DNA of 64,000 nt from Nepenthes gracilis (taxonomy: Eukaryota > Streptophyta > Magnoliopsida > Caryophyllales > Nepenthaceae), in the NCBI GenBank assembly GCA_033239525.1, contig BSYO01000004.1:25582037-25646036 (forward strand), given 5' to 3'. Positions 11,001 through 22,849 of this stretch are shown here, one piece after another; the stretch's first letter is position 1; each line of letters starts with the position of its first letter. Under the pieces are notes generated by a model. The model saw nothing but the letters and a program-made list of their open reading frames with translations. It did no database searches and was not told the origin of the DNA. The position numbers were made by a program, and so were the translations under genes.

Positions 11001-14000
11001 TAGAAGAGCCTGCATTCTTCCATACATGAAATACTGAGTGGTTCTTACAACAACGTTGTAAGTCGAAATTAGAGATAATCATTAAAAACTTCCCAAACTA
11101 CAATCTATGTGACTACATTAGTCCATGCGATGCCTTCTTTAACCTACAAACATTATTCTTGTACCCCCTCCAAAGTAGCAAACCCTAGAGATTGCTCCAT
11201 GTAAACTTCTTTGTGCAAGCCACCAATAAGAAATGCATTTATAATATCCAATTAAAAGAGAGGCCAATTAAGGTTAGCAATAATGAAAATGAGAACCTAA
11301 AGTGAGGGCATCTTAGCTACAGAGGAGATAGTTATATCATAGTCAACACTAAGGGTTTACATGTGGCCCAACTAATCTAGCTTTCGGGCGTCAATGAAGC
11401 CATTTGGATTTAATTTAGGTATAAAAACTCACTCACAACCAACGGTGTGAGTGCAATATGGTAAAAAAAGAACCTCCGATGTTTCATTTTCATGTAAGGT
11501 TGTCACTTGTAATTCCATGGAGTTCCTTCACCTACGATTAGATAATGCATCCTTTATGATCCAAGGGATAACCACGCTAGAAAGTTAAGAGGTAAACACT
11601 AGTACAGCAATAAAAAATCAATGGGGACATGTTAGGCAATAGGATATGGTATGACACATGTATGTTTACCTTAACAAAAACAATGAGTAAAGGCCCGAAA
11701 TCTGTATGTACATCATGGGTGGAGGATAAAAGACAGTGGGATGCCATATATGACTGTGCAAGAGTAGCCATGGAAGCAATCCTTTTATGAGTTAGGAATT
11801 CAACATACTCTTGTGGTATTTATATAAAATAAGGTTGTATTGTAAGAATAACGTCAGATGAAGAGTGAGAGATTTCCACTAAAAATGTTTGGCGTGCAAA
11901 ACTACCCGGTTTTCCATACAAATCCCATCAATAACCGATGGAGTGACCGTTACGACCGCAATAAGTACATTTCTGAGAGTCACAAATTCTCAAGCGACAA
12001 CCACTTCTCGAGTCATGGCCCTCTATGACAAACTACCTCTAGACTCTAGTCATCTTTTAAAAACATGTCCTCTCTGAAAGGGACTAAAAACACCAAAGCA
12101 ACAAACACATATCGGTCTCCATTAGCGAAATTATCTAAGAGAGTGGAGCGCTAAATATGGGAGAAAGCCTTGGCAAGGGAGGGTAGTTTTGGCCCTCCTA
12201 GTAATCTGTGTACAAACTGCCTCAAACTCTAATAAAAAGGCTGAGGGTAGTTTTGACCCTCCTAGTAATCTGTGTACGAACTACCTCAAAGTCTAATAAA
12301 AAGGCTAAGAAAAAACTTTCTAATATTAATATCATCTCATTAATCTATCATAACTTTGAGATCTAAAAAAGTAGTTGATACAAGTTCTTTTCTCGACGGA
12401 CGACTAAGAATTAGTTATAATGTTCCACCACACTTTGAGATCTTATTTCAAGGCTTTAAAATATTGTTTACACATTTCATAAATATAGGTTACATTACCC
12501 ATGCCGGAGTACATATGTTTGAGATGTTCCCAAACAGTTTGGGCAATATCAAGAAAAAGGGACAATGACCCAATATGTGGTACTATGCTACAGATCATCA
12601 ATCCAATTGTTGAATTGTTTTCCTGAGACAATTGGGACGACTAGTGGAATTCCCTTCAACGGGAAACTTGGTTATTAGTAGAGGTAAATCAGATATCAAA
12701 TGATGTAATTGCTTTTACGACAAAGAAATACCGCAGTAGATCTCGCCCAATAGGGTTTTTTTTTTTTTTTTTAATTTTTCCAAGGTCACGGGTCCCACAA
12801 GGTTAAACTATCTAAATTTGATGACATAATCAATCAAAAAAGATTGGAGAAAAAATGAATGCAAGGGTACTCACAAAACGGTGTCACACAAAGAAGAACA
12901 TCCAAGAAAAGAAAGACTAACACTACACAAACTGGTAAAAAGGCACAATAGCCACTGCCAAACGTCAACATTGCCAAACAAATTCCTTGATACTATAACA
13001 CATCCCTCAGCAGTACCACTACAAAAATCAAGGCCTCAATTCAAATTCTCGAGCACTGTCAGATGACAGAAATTTCACAAACCCTCAAAGTCCCAATGAC
13101 AACCACTAGACAGCCACCAACTAATTCACTAGAAAGGGTGGCCAAGCACAGCGGATCACTGAAGAACACCACCAACTATAGTGGGCAAACACCACCATTG
13201 CCTAAATATGTTGTTTCTGTAACACATTACTCTTCTGGGACACTGCATATAAAACAAAGACACCAAAGACCACAACACACATCAAACTACAATAAGGAAT
13301 TTCATCGACGCTGACCACCGGTGACCCAAACCCTCTCATATGGTGCCAATGAGGTGATTGGATTTGATGGCCTCTTCTCTCTCTCTTTTTTTCTTTAGAA
13401 TGTTGCAGAAGGAAAAAATAAATTTGCATAAGGAGAAGTGCAGGAGAAGTAAAACCCTATATCTCTAATACCATGTTGAGAATAGGGTTTGTATGGATGT
13501 TGGAAATAGAAGCCATTATAGTTCCTTCTCAGCTTCCTTCATTATATAGAATAATAATACATTACAATAAAGGAAAGGAATACATAAAAGAAGGAAATGA
13601 AATAAATATATATATATAGAAATGAAATAAAATAGAATAACCTTCTCCTTGTTTACTTTGATCACAATCTTTCTCATTCTACTTCCATTGGTTTACTCCA
13701 ATTTTATCTTGTTGATCTTGTTAATCTCCTGAACATCCTCTAAGTGATAGAATTATTAGTGATTTCTCACAATTTATCATGAAGCCAAATCATCATCTTG
13801 GAAGTATTTCAATGGCTGATCAAAATTAAATTAGTAGTTTATATGATTTAAATTCCTTGGCTTCATACCAGACAAAAAGCGTAGAACAAGATTTAAAAAC
13901 TTTAATTTGGTAATCTAACTTGTAATTATCATCTAAGACTCATGAGGAAGAAATGCATCCTAAAATAAGAGAAAAAAATAAGTTATATATCGGTAATCAA

Positions 14001-15865
14001 CCAAAATCTATTTTGAAAAAACACAAATGAGAAGCAGACATCTATCATTGTTAATTTCAAAGCACAATTAGTCAGTCACAAAGCAGTCCGCAAATATTTC
14101 CATGATTTTCTAATGGGCCATGATAGGTTGACATTAATTGGCATCTATAGTAAATGCCAACCAAGTTCATGAGAATTTGGTGGGCCATCGCAGGTCAGTG
14201 CTTATCTGGCAGTTACCGTAGTAGTTGACCATAATAATTAACGACCTACCATTTCCATTTTCTAATAGATGCTCTAACATTTAGAAAAGACCGAAAATAC
14301 TGAATGCAAAAACATTTATTATGTCCAAATAGTGTGTCTCAATAATGAAAAGGATTGCATATAGCCCAAGGGTTTAAAGGTTCGCATATCCTAGGCGTGA
14401 CTCTAATATCATTCTTTTCCCCTCTTTCTTCAACTCCCTCAACTGTAAAATAACGGGTATACTTTGTATTCATATTCATTCTAACATAATTTTCTCTTAA
14501 AAATTCAATGGTAAAGACAACTTGCAATTAAATAGCCTAACAGCATCACAATTGTCTTTTTTTGTGTTACAAGTTATGAACATAGTACAAAAAATGGCAA
14601 AAACAAAGATTCCGCATCTCATTCAATATATCCATCTATCTACTTAATTATGCTAACATTTGACTTTGCTCAACTGCAATGTTTATTTTGAGACTGAACA
14701 AGTATTATATGAACAGGAAAGCGCATGGTGAGGTTGGCATCCCTTCACCAAAATAAAGAAGCCAAGGTTTGTATCCATAAAATAAGAATCTCTTATGGCA
14801 TAAACTATTTTGGTGTGGCACAAATATCATGACCTCCACTTTACAAGCATTCCAGCCCTGAAACACAATAAACCCAAAAGGTAAAAAAAAAAAAAACCCA
14901 ACAAGCCTATTGGTTGGAATTAGAACTTTTGGAATTTAAAATAATACTTTCTATTAAGTACTTTCACCAATATAGTATATCAGCCATCGGCATGTTTAAT
15001 GGAAAAGTTTGAGTTGAATTTTTTACTTGTTCGAGAATGTATGGACAAATTACACAATGAGCTATTGGAACTCATCTTTTCCCTTCTATTTGACTGATTT
15101 GGTTAACATTCAGTTCCTCTTTTGCATTCTAGATACCTCTTAGTGTGCAACATTTACCAAACTGATTATGTGAACTACATGAATATCACTTCTTACGGCA
15201 GTTCAGTTTGAGATGGATAATGGATGTTTGAAGGACTTTATAAATTTTTAGGGGGGGAGAGAGCTGCCCTTCACAACCATGAGAAGACGATATAAACAAG
15301 GGAGGTTAGGATAAGATTTATTTTTTGTTTGCAATGAAGAAGATGGCTATAGTCAGGAGATGCTAAAACGTTCTTCAAAATACAAATTCTATGAAGAATT
15401 TAACAGAAAAGGGAAGCAAAAAAAGGAATGATTCCCTTCTCTCTTTGAGATAATTAACCATCCTATTTTAATCAAACAGGTGATTTTGAAGATCAGAAAG
15501 GTTAATCTATTGAATGTCATCACAGGCAAGGAGAAATGTAAGCTAAATATATTATCTTCTCTGAAAAGGACCGCCAATGTTTGTTCTAAATTCTCAAATT
15601 ATATGTTGATGTTACAAGATAAGAAAAGTCATTTGATCAATTTTCAGGTGTAGTTCTGGATCTGCATGCAGAGCTATACAGGTCTACCCAAGACAACGGA
15701 ATAGAAACATGTTATCAAATAGTATTGACAACAACAAGAGGGATAATCAAGCTGGACATGGGTGATGATCATCAACGTTACAAGATGTGGTCTACTACCA
15801 TCCATCACATGCTCTTGCTTTCTAAATCACTTACCACATATGAACTTCAGTTTTCCAAATACTGA
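8071..15865 (+). CDS. VAN3-binding / FORKED1-like protein (DUF828 + PH-like), eight exons
   Basis: Proteins of this plant family work with the ARF-GAP VAN3/SFC in vesicle traffic linked to auxin canalisation and vein patterning. Reconstructed exons: 8071-8244, 8343-8414 (start least certain; 8305 also in phase), 8581-8649, 9128-9491, 10042-10209, 14717-14766, 15480-15537, 15648-15865. All donors are GT and all acceptors AG; every phase closes and the frame ends at TGA 15863, giving about 390 residues. Residues 12-30 read like the family N-terminus (PETMDFLSHAWCNFAVRAF). WMWMQQAMHPELNYN (84-98), RAEVHAAISIAGLAAALAAI (138-157) and SLRGAAILKARSGC (227-240) are hallmark DUF828 blocks. Residues 283-375 form the PH-like domain (GKRMVRLASLHQNKEAK, VVLDLHAELY, RGIIKLDMGDDHQRYKMW). 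Intron 5 is 4.5 kb because it holds a Copia remnant. Family identity is strong; the exact paralogue is not resolved. Confidence 0.88.
12179..12306. repeat. 64-bp tandem duplication
   Basis: Two consecutive copies start at 12179 and 12243. Both begin GAGGGTAGTTTT and end ATAAAAAGGCT, with only a few substitutions between them. They lie inside the Copia remnant and look like a recent local duplication. Confidence 0.8.
12756..12772. repeat. Poly-T run
   Basis: An uninterrupted run of about 17 T lies within intron 5. It is a simple homopolymer with no further interpretation. Confidence 0.9.
13463..13473 (-). other. Primer-binding site (initiator Met tRNA type) of the Copia element
   Basis: On the - strand this reads TGGTATTAGAG, one C-to-T change from the canonical Copia primer site TGGTATCAGAG, and it directly follows the LTR end. 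It fixes the orientation of the element. Confidence 0.6.
13474..13735 (-). repeat. 262-bp LTR of the intronic Copia element
   Basis: The segment begins TGTTGAGAATAGGG and ends CTCCTGAACA on the + strand, so its ends are the inverted pair TGTTG...GAACA. It abuts the primer site at 13463-13473. The length is normal for a small Copia LTR. Confidence 0.55.
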
Positions 15866-18691
15866 AAATCCATCCTTCCAATGTGTATGTGCTCCATCTA
15901 TGCTTGTATGATTATACTTCCTATTGCTCCATTGTGCCAGTGCTACTTTTGTGTATTATAAGGACAAATAATGTATACATATTAAACACAATGAAATTAT
16001 CCTCGGGATGTGAATAATGATGTCAATGCTTTCATTAAATAAAAATGCCCTTGATGATAATATCAAATCTAATGCAATCTTGCTGATGAAAGAATAGTTA
16101 TTTTAATCGAGAATCACTTAAAAATTAAAAATGTGTTTTCTTATGTTTTCTCCAGCAAGGAACCAAATATTCAAAGGTGGAAAAAAGCACGGGGAGAGAG
16201 AAAAGGGGGCAGACATTTCCAAGAAAATAAATGGATAAGAGTTATGGAAATATAAAAAAAAAGCTGTGAAAAATGAAGAGATGAACCACTGCCATCCTAG
16301 GTGATCTATATACATATATACCTACGTGTTAGTAGGTTAAGTGGGTCGGTGTGAAACAAGTATCAAGTGAATACCAATTCTATGTTCTCTGCATCGAGTT
16401 TCCTGACCTCCAACGGAATTATCACCAGATTCGAACCACCGTTACGGTGCTAGAGATCTTAAGCATGCACACTTCATATGAGGAATAAATCACTCAATAA
16501 TGCTTCATTGAGAAGGAAGTGGCCACTAAAGAGAAATGGCTGAAATTTTGATTTTCAAACTATAAGAATTGGAAAGCTGTGTTTGAGTCTATTGGTAAGA
16601 ATAGGATCCAAGTAATATCATCAAAGAGTCAAAACATGGCATGCCAAAGAGTTTTAGAAAGTTCCCAATGAAATAAAACAAGGAAAAAAAAAGGAGTACA
16701 AGAATAGAAGAGAGGATGCTGCAAAGTTTGCAAACACAACCCTTAAGCATGCTTAGACTTGTCAAAAGATTTAGGGCAAGTTTACTTGAGAAAAAAGTTT
16801 CCCATTTTCTATTTTTCAGTTCCCTTTTCCTTTTTTACTTTTCTATTTTCACAATTTTTCTGGAAAGCGTGTTATTGTTTTCATTAGAAACGTGCACATT
16901 TCAATGAGTCAATACATATTAATTGTTGTCAACAAATCATCAATCACTCTATATATGATTAGAGTTGTTAATCAAACAATTTACATGGAGCTTGGCTCGG
17001 GATTATTTGTTGAAACTTGTTTGAACTCAACTCCATAAGCTTGAAAAGTTAAATCAAGCCTATTTTATGAGTTTGTTTGAGTGAGGAGCAAAATTTAAAC
17101 AAGTCATTACTTTGTATATTTATTTATAATAAACTAAATACTCGAACTAAATTTATGATAACTAAGTTTATAGTTACTATTATTTCTTAAAATTCCTACA
17201 TACCACATAGCAACATACTACATATCAAATATGATTCTTAATAATAACTGCTTATGTTAAATTACACTTTTTTATGTTTTGCATATTTTATACACATCCC
17301 GGATAGTAAACAAATAAATATGCTTAGTTAGAAGCATGAACTCGTTTATTCAAGCTTGACTCATTTAAGTTAATGAGTTGAACTCAAATCTAATTATAAT
17401 CTTGTCAAATTGATAAGTCAATCCTAAGCAAAATAAAATTCAGTTTATTTATAGATTTTCCAATGGTATCTAATAATCAGTAAGTCAAAGTATGGCCATT
17501 AGTGACACATTTAAACAATGATTATCCTTCAAATTATTACAATATAATTAGTTTGATGTCCATTAAATAACTTATGAAAAAATGGCAAATACTTTTTAAG
17601 TTATAAAAAACATTAGATAATAACATTACTATTGATAAAACAACACACTTTGGGCTCTTCATATCAAGTGATATAAATGTTTTTTGAATGTGCAAAAAAT
17701 ATCATTTCTAACAATTCAATAATCTATAAAATTGTTAGATTATGGCTGTTGCATCATTATCATGGAAACCATAATGCAATGTAAGATTGCATATAATAAA
17801 GCTGAAAGCAGCCAACTTCTTTGGACCCCATTTTATAGTGGGAATTTTATACTTCAAACTGCCCTTTTTTCAATATATGATTATTAGATAACTCTATTTG
17901 AAAAATATAAAAAAAAAACAAGCAAAATTAATTATGAAATAAAATCAATTTTTCATTATTTATTATAGATATTACTTCAAATTTGACACATAATACTTAC
18001 CAAAAAAGAAACAAATTTGCCATATATTTACAAGCTTATAAAATAATATTTCCATAATCACAAATTCTCAAAATATTGGTGTAGATGTTAGATTTTAAAA
18101 ATTGCAGAAAGATTCTTTTATGGCAAGTGGAATTCCAATAATCAGCTCAAATATGGAAAATTGGAAAACTTTATTTTTTGGTTTCTCAATGAAAAACATA
18201 CAGATTTGATCACACTTTCTAAAATTTCTATTTTCCCGAAAAATCTTTCAGAAAACATATTCAATTTTTCACAATTGAACATGCCCTTTGAAACTCCAAG
18301 ATAAGATCATGCAAATGCAATCAGACTAAATTTGCTCACTTTAATTACAAACTAGTGCTATGTTGTCAATGGAATTTGGATGACTAATTTTTGTTGGATG
18401 TCATGCGGGGATGCCAGTTTGGATTACAAAAGAAGAAAAAAACTGTCATGAGAAAGCAGAGGAGAAAATTATGACAAGGATGAACATAACTAAATTGGAG
18501 GAAGAACCTTCCAAAGGAAGCAAAAGGGAGAGCTATTTGAGATAAATAACAAAGACAATGATCCCAAGAGGCAACCATCAACATCCATGCATCTTTGTAT
18601 GAGTCAATCCAAGACCATAGAAAAAATTTGTCCCTAATAACTCAGGTTCTTTCTATCCTGATTCTTAAGAGCCTTGATTGTTGGATGCTAC
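15866..18691. other. Intergenic DNA downstream of the VAN3-binding-like gene
   Basis: The first ~150 bases are the likely 3' UTR, with AATAAT-like signals near 15967. The rest is AT-rich with short open frames, none with recognisable protein content. Confidence 0.5.
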
Positions 18692-18908
18692 TATAAACTC
18701 CATGTTGTCAGCAAAGTTTCAGGACACAAACAAAAAGAAGAACAAAAGCACAGAATTAAAGGTGGAATGAAGGATATCGTGCCCAAGCAAGATCAGTTAA
18801 TATAAAGTTCATGTTGTCAGCAAAGTTTTAGCATACAAGCAAAGAGAAGAATAAAAGCAAAGAATCAATGGTGGCATGGAGTATATCATGCCCAAGCAAG
18901 ATCAGTTA
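18692..18908. repeat. 108-bp direct tandem duplication
   Basis: Copy 1 (18692-18799) and copy 2 (18801-18908) both begin TATAAA, continue CATGTTGTCAGCAAAGTTT and end GCCCAAGCAAGATCAGTTA. They differ by scattered substitutions but keep the same length, which indicates an old duplication of otherwise unremarkable sequence. Confidence 0.8.
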
Positions 18909-19204
18909 CTAGGATGCTTTCACTGAAAATGAAGAGAATTGCTTGATGGAAGATCAACTTGTCAAATTGCCAAACAAAATTTCAAGTAGCAGTGAAGTTG
19001 TTAATGCATGCTTCTTTGTTGTTGTAGTTGGAGAAGTGCAATATAAGAAGGATGGCAACATTGAAAATCCTATAAAGGTGACCAAACTCATGAAGACATT
19101 TGATTAATCAGAAGGTTTTGATTAGCAAGGGTGCACTACTGCCACAGGGCAAGATAAAACAAGGAGGAAGAATCAGGAAAAGATGGAAAAGAAGAGAAGA
19201 GAAG

Positions 19205-19214
<10 letters not shown>

Positions 19215-19246
<32 letters not shown>
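19215..19246. repeat. (GA)n microsatellite
   Basis: About 16 GA units are uninterrupted. They create an Arg-Glu repeat in an open frame that should not be read as a protein. Confidence 0.95.
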
Positions 19247-19248
<2 letters not shown>

Positions 19249-19363
19249 AGAGAAGCAGATAAAAAGAAAAGTAAAGAGAAAAAAAAATGCAGAGGTAGAT
19301 GATGAATTTAACAGATTGATGGGAGAACTTTTACATCAGGTTCAAAATTGCTATTTTGAATAA

Positions 19364-20704
19364 GTGGGTATTCTCAGTTTTTTATTTCTTTCCAACTGGG
19401 ATTTCATGGATCTAAAAGCATGCCATGGTTGTTATTCATCTCTGGTAAATCTATCTATCACTTCATTTGTTATATCAATGTGTTTGAGCTAGTCATAGGC
19501 TGTAATGAATTCGCCTTCTATTGTCTTCCTATGATTTAATTCATTGGATGTAAATCTTCACATAAACAAAATACATATTTACTAGCATTTGAGCCTTCTA
19601 ACTCAGAATTTATGCAACAGAATTCCTGAAATCAATCCTGGCTTCAGGTAGAAGTCATGGAAAGGGATACCTAGGGCAGGGCTATCCCAAGTAACTTAGA
19701 AACTGTCCCAAGGAGAGAAGGGTTACCTACCACCACCAGAGTGGAGCCACTGGGATGACAGTTCCAGAGCATGTTTATTTGTGCCCAGGCAAATGTGGTA
19801 TATGGGAATTATCTTATCCATCTTCATTCCTTTCATATTCATCCATATAATTATCCTAGTAATCTACTTGTTTCCTTTTGTGTACTCGAAAGTGAGATTA
19901 TTTATTCCATCCATATCTGCCATTTGATTTTAAATCAAGAGGAATGGACTCTGTTGGTAATTTAACTTACCAGGCTATTGTAGCTTCATTATTTTATTTA
20001 ACATTTTTTTAGGAACACAATAAACTGAAGGGCTTTGGGTAGTATGGATACTTTCCAATCAGGATCAGAGTGTTCAACAAACTTTTTATACTTGTATACT
20101 ATTTGTATTTCAAAGGACATATTCAAGTATATTTAAGTTGCTACGAATAAAAAAATATGTTGTGTAAAAGCACAAGAAAGGGCAACTGGGTGCATAAAAT
20201 TCCAGCTCTTGTTGGATGAAAGTGTATCAAATTAAAAACTATTCCTAATCTCTTATGTTTGCATCCAATCTCTTTCCCTCTCTTTCAATATATGATAAAT
20301 TATCCTGCATTATTTTCATCACTCATTACCTCTAGCCATTAGCATGTACCTTCTGATGTCAACTGAATCAATTTGATACTTTGATGTACTAAAAGATTTA
20401 GGCCTCCCATCCCAACAACAATTTCCATTTTTAAATACGAGTTTTTCTAATGCATTTGTGCTCTTATATCTAAAACCAAAAGAATTGCTAATACTATACT
20501 TGCATCTTGTGCACTCAAAAGTAGCAGTTTCATTTCTCCTGACAAGCACTTCACTTTTGAGATCAAGAGAGAGAGGATAGGGGAGAGAGGACGGTATTTA
20601 ATAGCTTCATTTATTTCACTATTAGGACACCCAAAATCACTATTAAGTTGGAGTATAACTTTCTTAACTAGTCATTCTCCCTAAAAAAAATCCAAAAACA
20701 AGCA
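19364..20704. other. Intergenic DNA, nothing recognised
   Basis: The stretch has mixed AT-rich composition. A - strand open frame at about 20319-20549 and a + strand one at 19771-19965 have no recognisable domain or codon bias. Nothing is supported here. Confidence 0.5.
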
Positions 20705-21085
20705 GCGTATAAAATGGAAATTTTATTACTGAAACACAAAACAGCAAAGGAATTCATCTGGTGCCTCCATATTTTGTTGACCTTGAAACCTTATATTACT
20801 GAAGACATTTATGCTTCCTGTTTCGTTTGCTAAAAAGGACCTGAAGCACAGAGATACTATCACAAAAGAACAGTGACTAAATTAGCACAACCTGTTTTCA
20901 AAACTACAACTTACAAGTTAGAAGGATTAGGAAGACCAGTCCAAAGAAGCATCCTTCAGTTCCAGCCAATCTAAGATCCTGGCCTGCCATGCTAGTTCAT
21001 CACTCTCATAAATGAAGCCACCCCTTAGGTATAACCTATTTGCTATTTCATTGTCAACAGCAACATGGAAATATAAAAACCCCGG
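20705..21085 (-). pseudogene. 3' end of a GNAT7-like N-acetyltransferase gene, frameshifted
   Basis: On the - strand, positions 21080-20978 encode HVAVDNEIANRLYLRGGFIY followed by ESDELAWQAR. This matches the C-terminal acetyl-CoA-fold segment (motif B, N-x-x-A-x-x-LY-x-x-x-GF, then the family tail EPAWQAR) of the plastid/GNAT7-type acetyltransferases. After WQAR the frame is wrong, but a neighbouring frame gives LLWTGLPNPSNL and a stop at 20911-20913, the expected family end. A small insertion near 20945-20970 therefore shifted the frame. A - strand AATAAA (20722-20727) lies about 190 bases further on, consistent with the original 3' UTR. The catalytic-fold exons upstream were not found. It may be a dead gene copy; an exon read wrongly is the alternative. 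Confidence 0.5.
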
Positions 21086-21699
21086 AGAGAGAAAGGTGTC
21101 CAACCACACAGTTCAGCTCAAATAGGTCCAAGGGAGAAAGTGATTGAGGAAGTCACACTAGGGACAGTCAATAATATAAAACAAATTTGTCCTGCAAAAA
21201 TAAAATGTATAAACACCTTTGGGAAATAGTAGCTTTAATAACCCTTCAGTTAAGGGGAGAATACTATGATTAAAACTCGTAGGAATTTAGATCTGCTAGT
21301 AATGCATTGTCGCCATATAGGACTGTCTGGAACACATAAAGACAGTAACAACATTGCAATGCACAGGGGTACCAACATACTGGTTTGCCAACACTTACAC
21401 CATCCATTACAGTTAGGTATGAGTCACAAAGAGGTAATAATTGTTACTAACATGAGTTGTGAATGGGCATGATAAATTAACCCACGCTTCAATGGGTTGG
21501 ATCGAATGAGTGTGGTGCACATTCAACCCCATACCTCCATTTCTTTGCTGCTTCATGATACAAATATCAGTGAAATAATTCAAAAGGCCCAATATACCTT
21601 TAAAATCTGTTTCAAAAAATCACAAAGAAGAGCTAAAATGCAGGGGCTTGTTTGGCATTGTTAGGAAAAGCATAAAACTCTTCCATCTGCCCATCCTCA

Positions 21700-22700
21700 C
21701 CTACACCCAGTGTTGTTAAAAGCGCAAAGCAAACAAAGGTGCAGGGGTTAGTGTAGCTTAGGCACAGAAGCAAGATTAATCGAAGTGAGGTGCGCATGTG
21801 TAAAACATGTATGTAATTTGCTTTTGTAAGGAATATAATAATTGCTAAAAAAATTCAATAAAAACCACAAAAGAAAAAAAAATACATTAGATAATAATCA
21901 TAAACTCATAGTTCAACAAGTAAAATAAAGATAACAATTAATTATCATTCTCTCTATAAACAACAAGAGCAATAGAATTAATCAAAATTCAACACACTAC
22001 GGTGAAGCTACTTTTAGCAAATACCAATATTCATTATCATCACTTAACAAAAGTTCATCGTCCCTCCATCATTAGGATTATAGGCTCCAATGTCTTCTTT
22101 GGCTTCAATTGTCTCTTCTAAATTAGCATCTTTCTCGTCTACAAGCACCGATAAGGAGCCCTAGAAACATCAGCTGAATGGGATGAAGTTTCCCTCTTGA
22201 CAAGGATTCACCCTAATTCTCAATTTAGTACAATATGTAAACTCAATTACTCGGGCAGCTCTAGCAACAAATCCTATACTAGAACCATCCTCAAATACAA
22301 ATTAAAGTGTATTTTACTCACACTTAGAATCATCCTCAAATACAAATTCAAGCATATTTCACTCACATTTAGAATCATCCTCAAATGAAATACAAATTCT
22401 AAGTGTGTTTCACTCACACTGAAATAATCTTGAAATACAAATTCTATGATATCTCACTCAGCACTATTTTTTCATATGCCCTAATCATCCAAGGGTTACA
22501 ATAAAATTAACAATTAAATACAATGGCTAATTAAAAAGAAATAATTCCAACTTTAAAAAATAGACTATGAAGTCTCAAAGACGTGCACCTCACGCCTAAA
22601 AAAGACACGGCCTTAAGAGTTTAGGCGTACCTTATGGAATGTAACTCGCCTAGGTATGCAGAAGACGCTAAGCCCTACACTAGGGCCTCAGCGCGCCTCT
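21700..22700. mobile_element. Inverted-repeat-bounded element, possible non-autonomous DNA transposon
   Basis: The left end begins TGTTGTTAAAAGCGC (about 21710) followed by GGGGTTAGTGTAGCTTAGGC. The reverse complement of the right end reads TTGACGTTAGAGGCGCGC, then CCCTAGTGTAGGGCTTAGCG and GTGAGGTGCACG. The two ~90-120-base arms are clearly related but diverged, and the interior is AT-rich with a tandem array. The GCGC-rich ends starting TGTTGTTAAA are common in plant repeats of hAT-like appearance. No target-site duplication could be fixed and no transposase was seen. Confidence 0.4.
22281..22463. repeat. Four tandem ~45-bp units
   Basis: Units start near 22281, 22326, 22371 and 22420. Each contains a form of AATCATCCTCAAATACAAATT followed by TTTCACTCACAC. 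They lie inside the inverted-repeat element and generate a repetitive open frame of no coding value. Confidence 0.75.
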
Positions 22701-22849
22701 AACGTCAATGCCTAAATCCTCACCCACCCTCGCTTACTAAGCAATCCCCAGCCCCCTTCTCCCTTCAGTGCCACCCCCTCCACTATATGTCTTCCCTTCC
22801 CTCTGATTTTGGTGGCAGTTAAATCTATGGTCTTAGGTGTGTGCTAGTG

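Larger units (their letters stand above)
10930..13735 (-). mobile_element. Decayed Ty1/Copia retrotransposon, antisense in intron 5
   Basis: Read on the - strand from 13735 downward the order is LTR, primer site, gag, integrase region, reverse transcriptase. Gag-like text lies near 12630-12440 (LSLFLDIAQTVWEHLKHMYS, then TYIYEMC). A region resembling the end of integrase lies at 11770-11550 (GYPLDHKG resembles the usual LGYSxxQKGY). Reverse transcriptase at about 11460-10930 includes LDIINAFLIGGLHKEVYMEQ, SLGFATLEG and VYIHDIVITGDN, which match the Copia blocks around NAFLxGxLxEEVYM and the YVDD box. Many stops and shifts occur, and no 3' LTR was found, so the copy is dead and truncated. It opposes the host gene. 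Confidence 0.75.

Noticed and set aside
16415..16450. - strand GGTTCGAATCT, a Pol III B-box-like word suggesting a tRNA or SINE
   Set aside because: No acceptor stem, D-arm or well-spaced A box could be found, so neither a tRNA nor a SINE can be supported.
19100..19363. 87-residue open frame with an Arg-Glu run
   Set aside because: The run is the translated (GA)n microsatellite and the remainder has no similarity I recognise.
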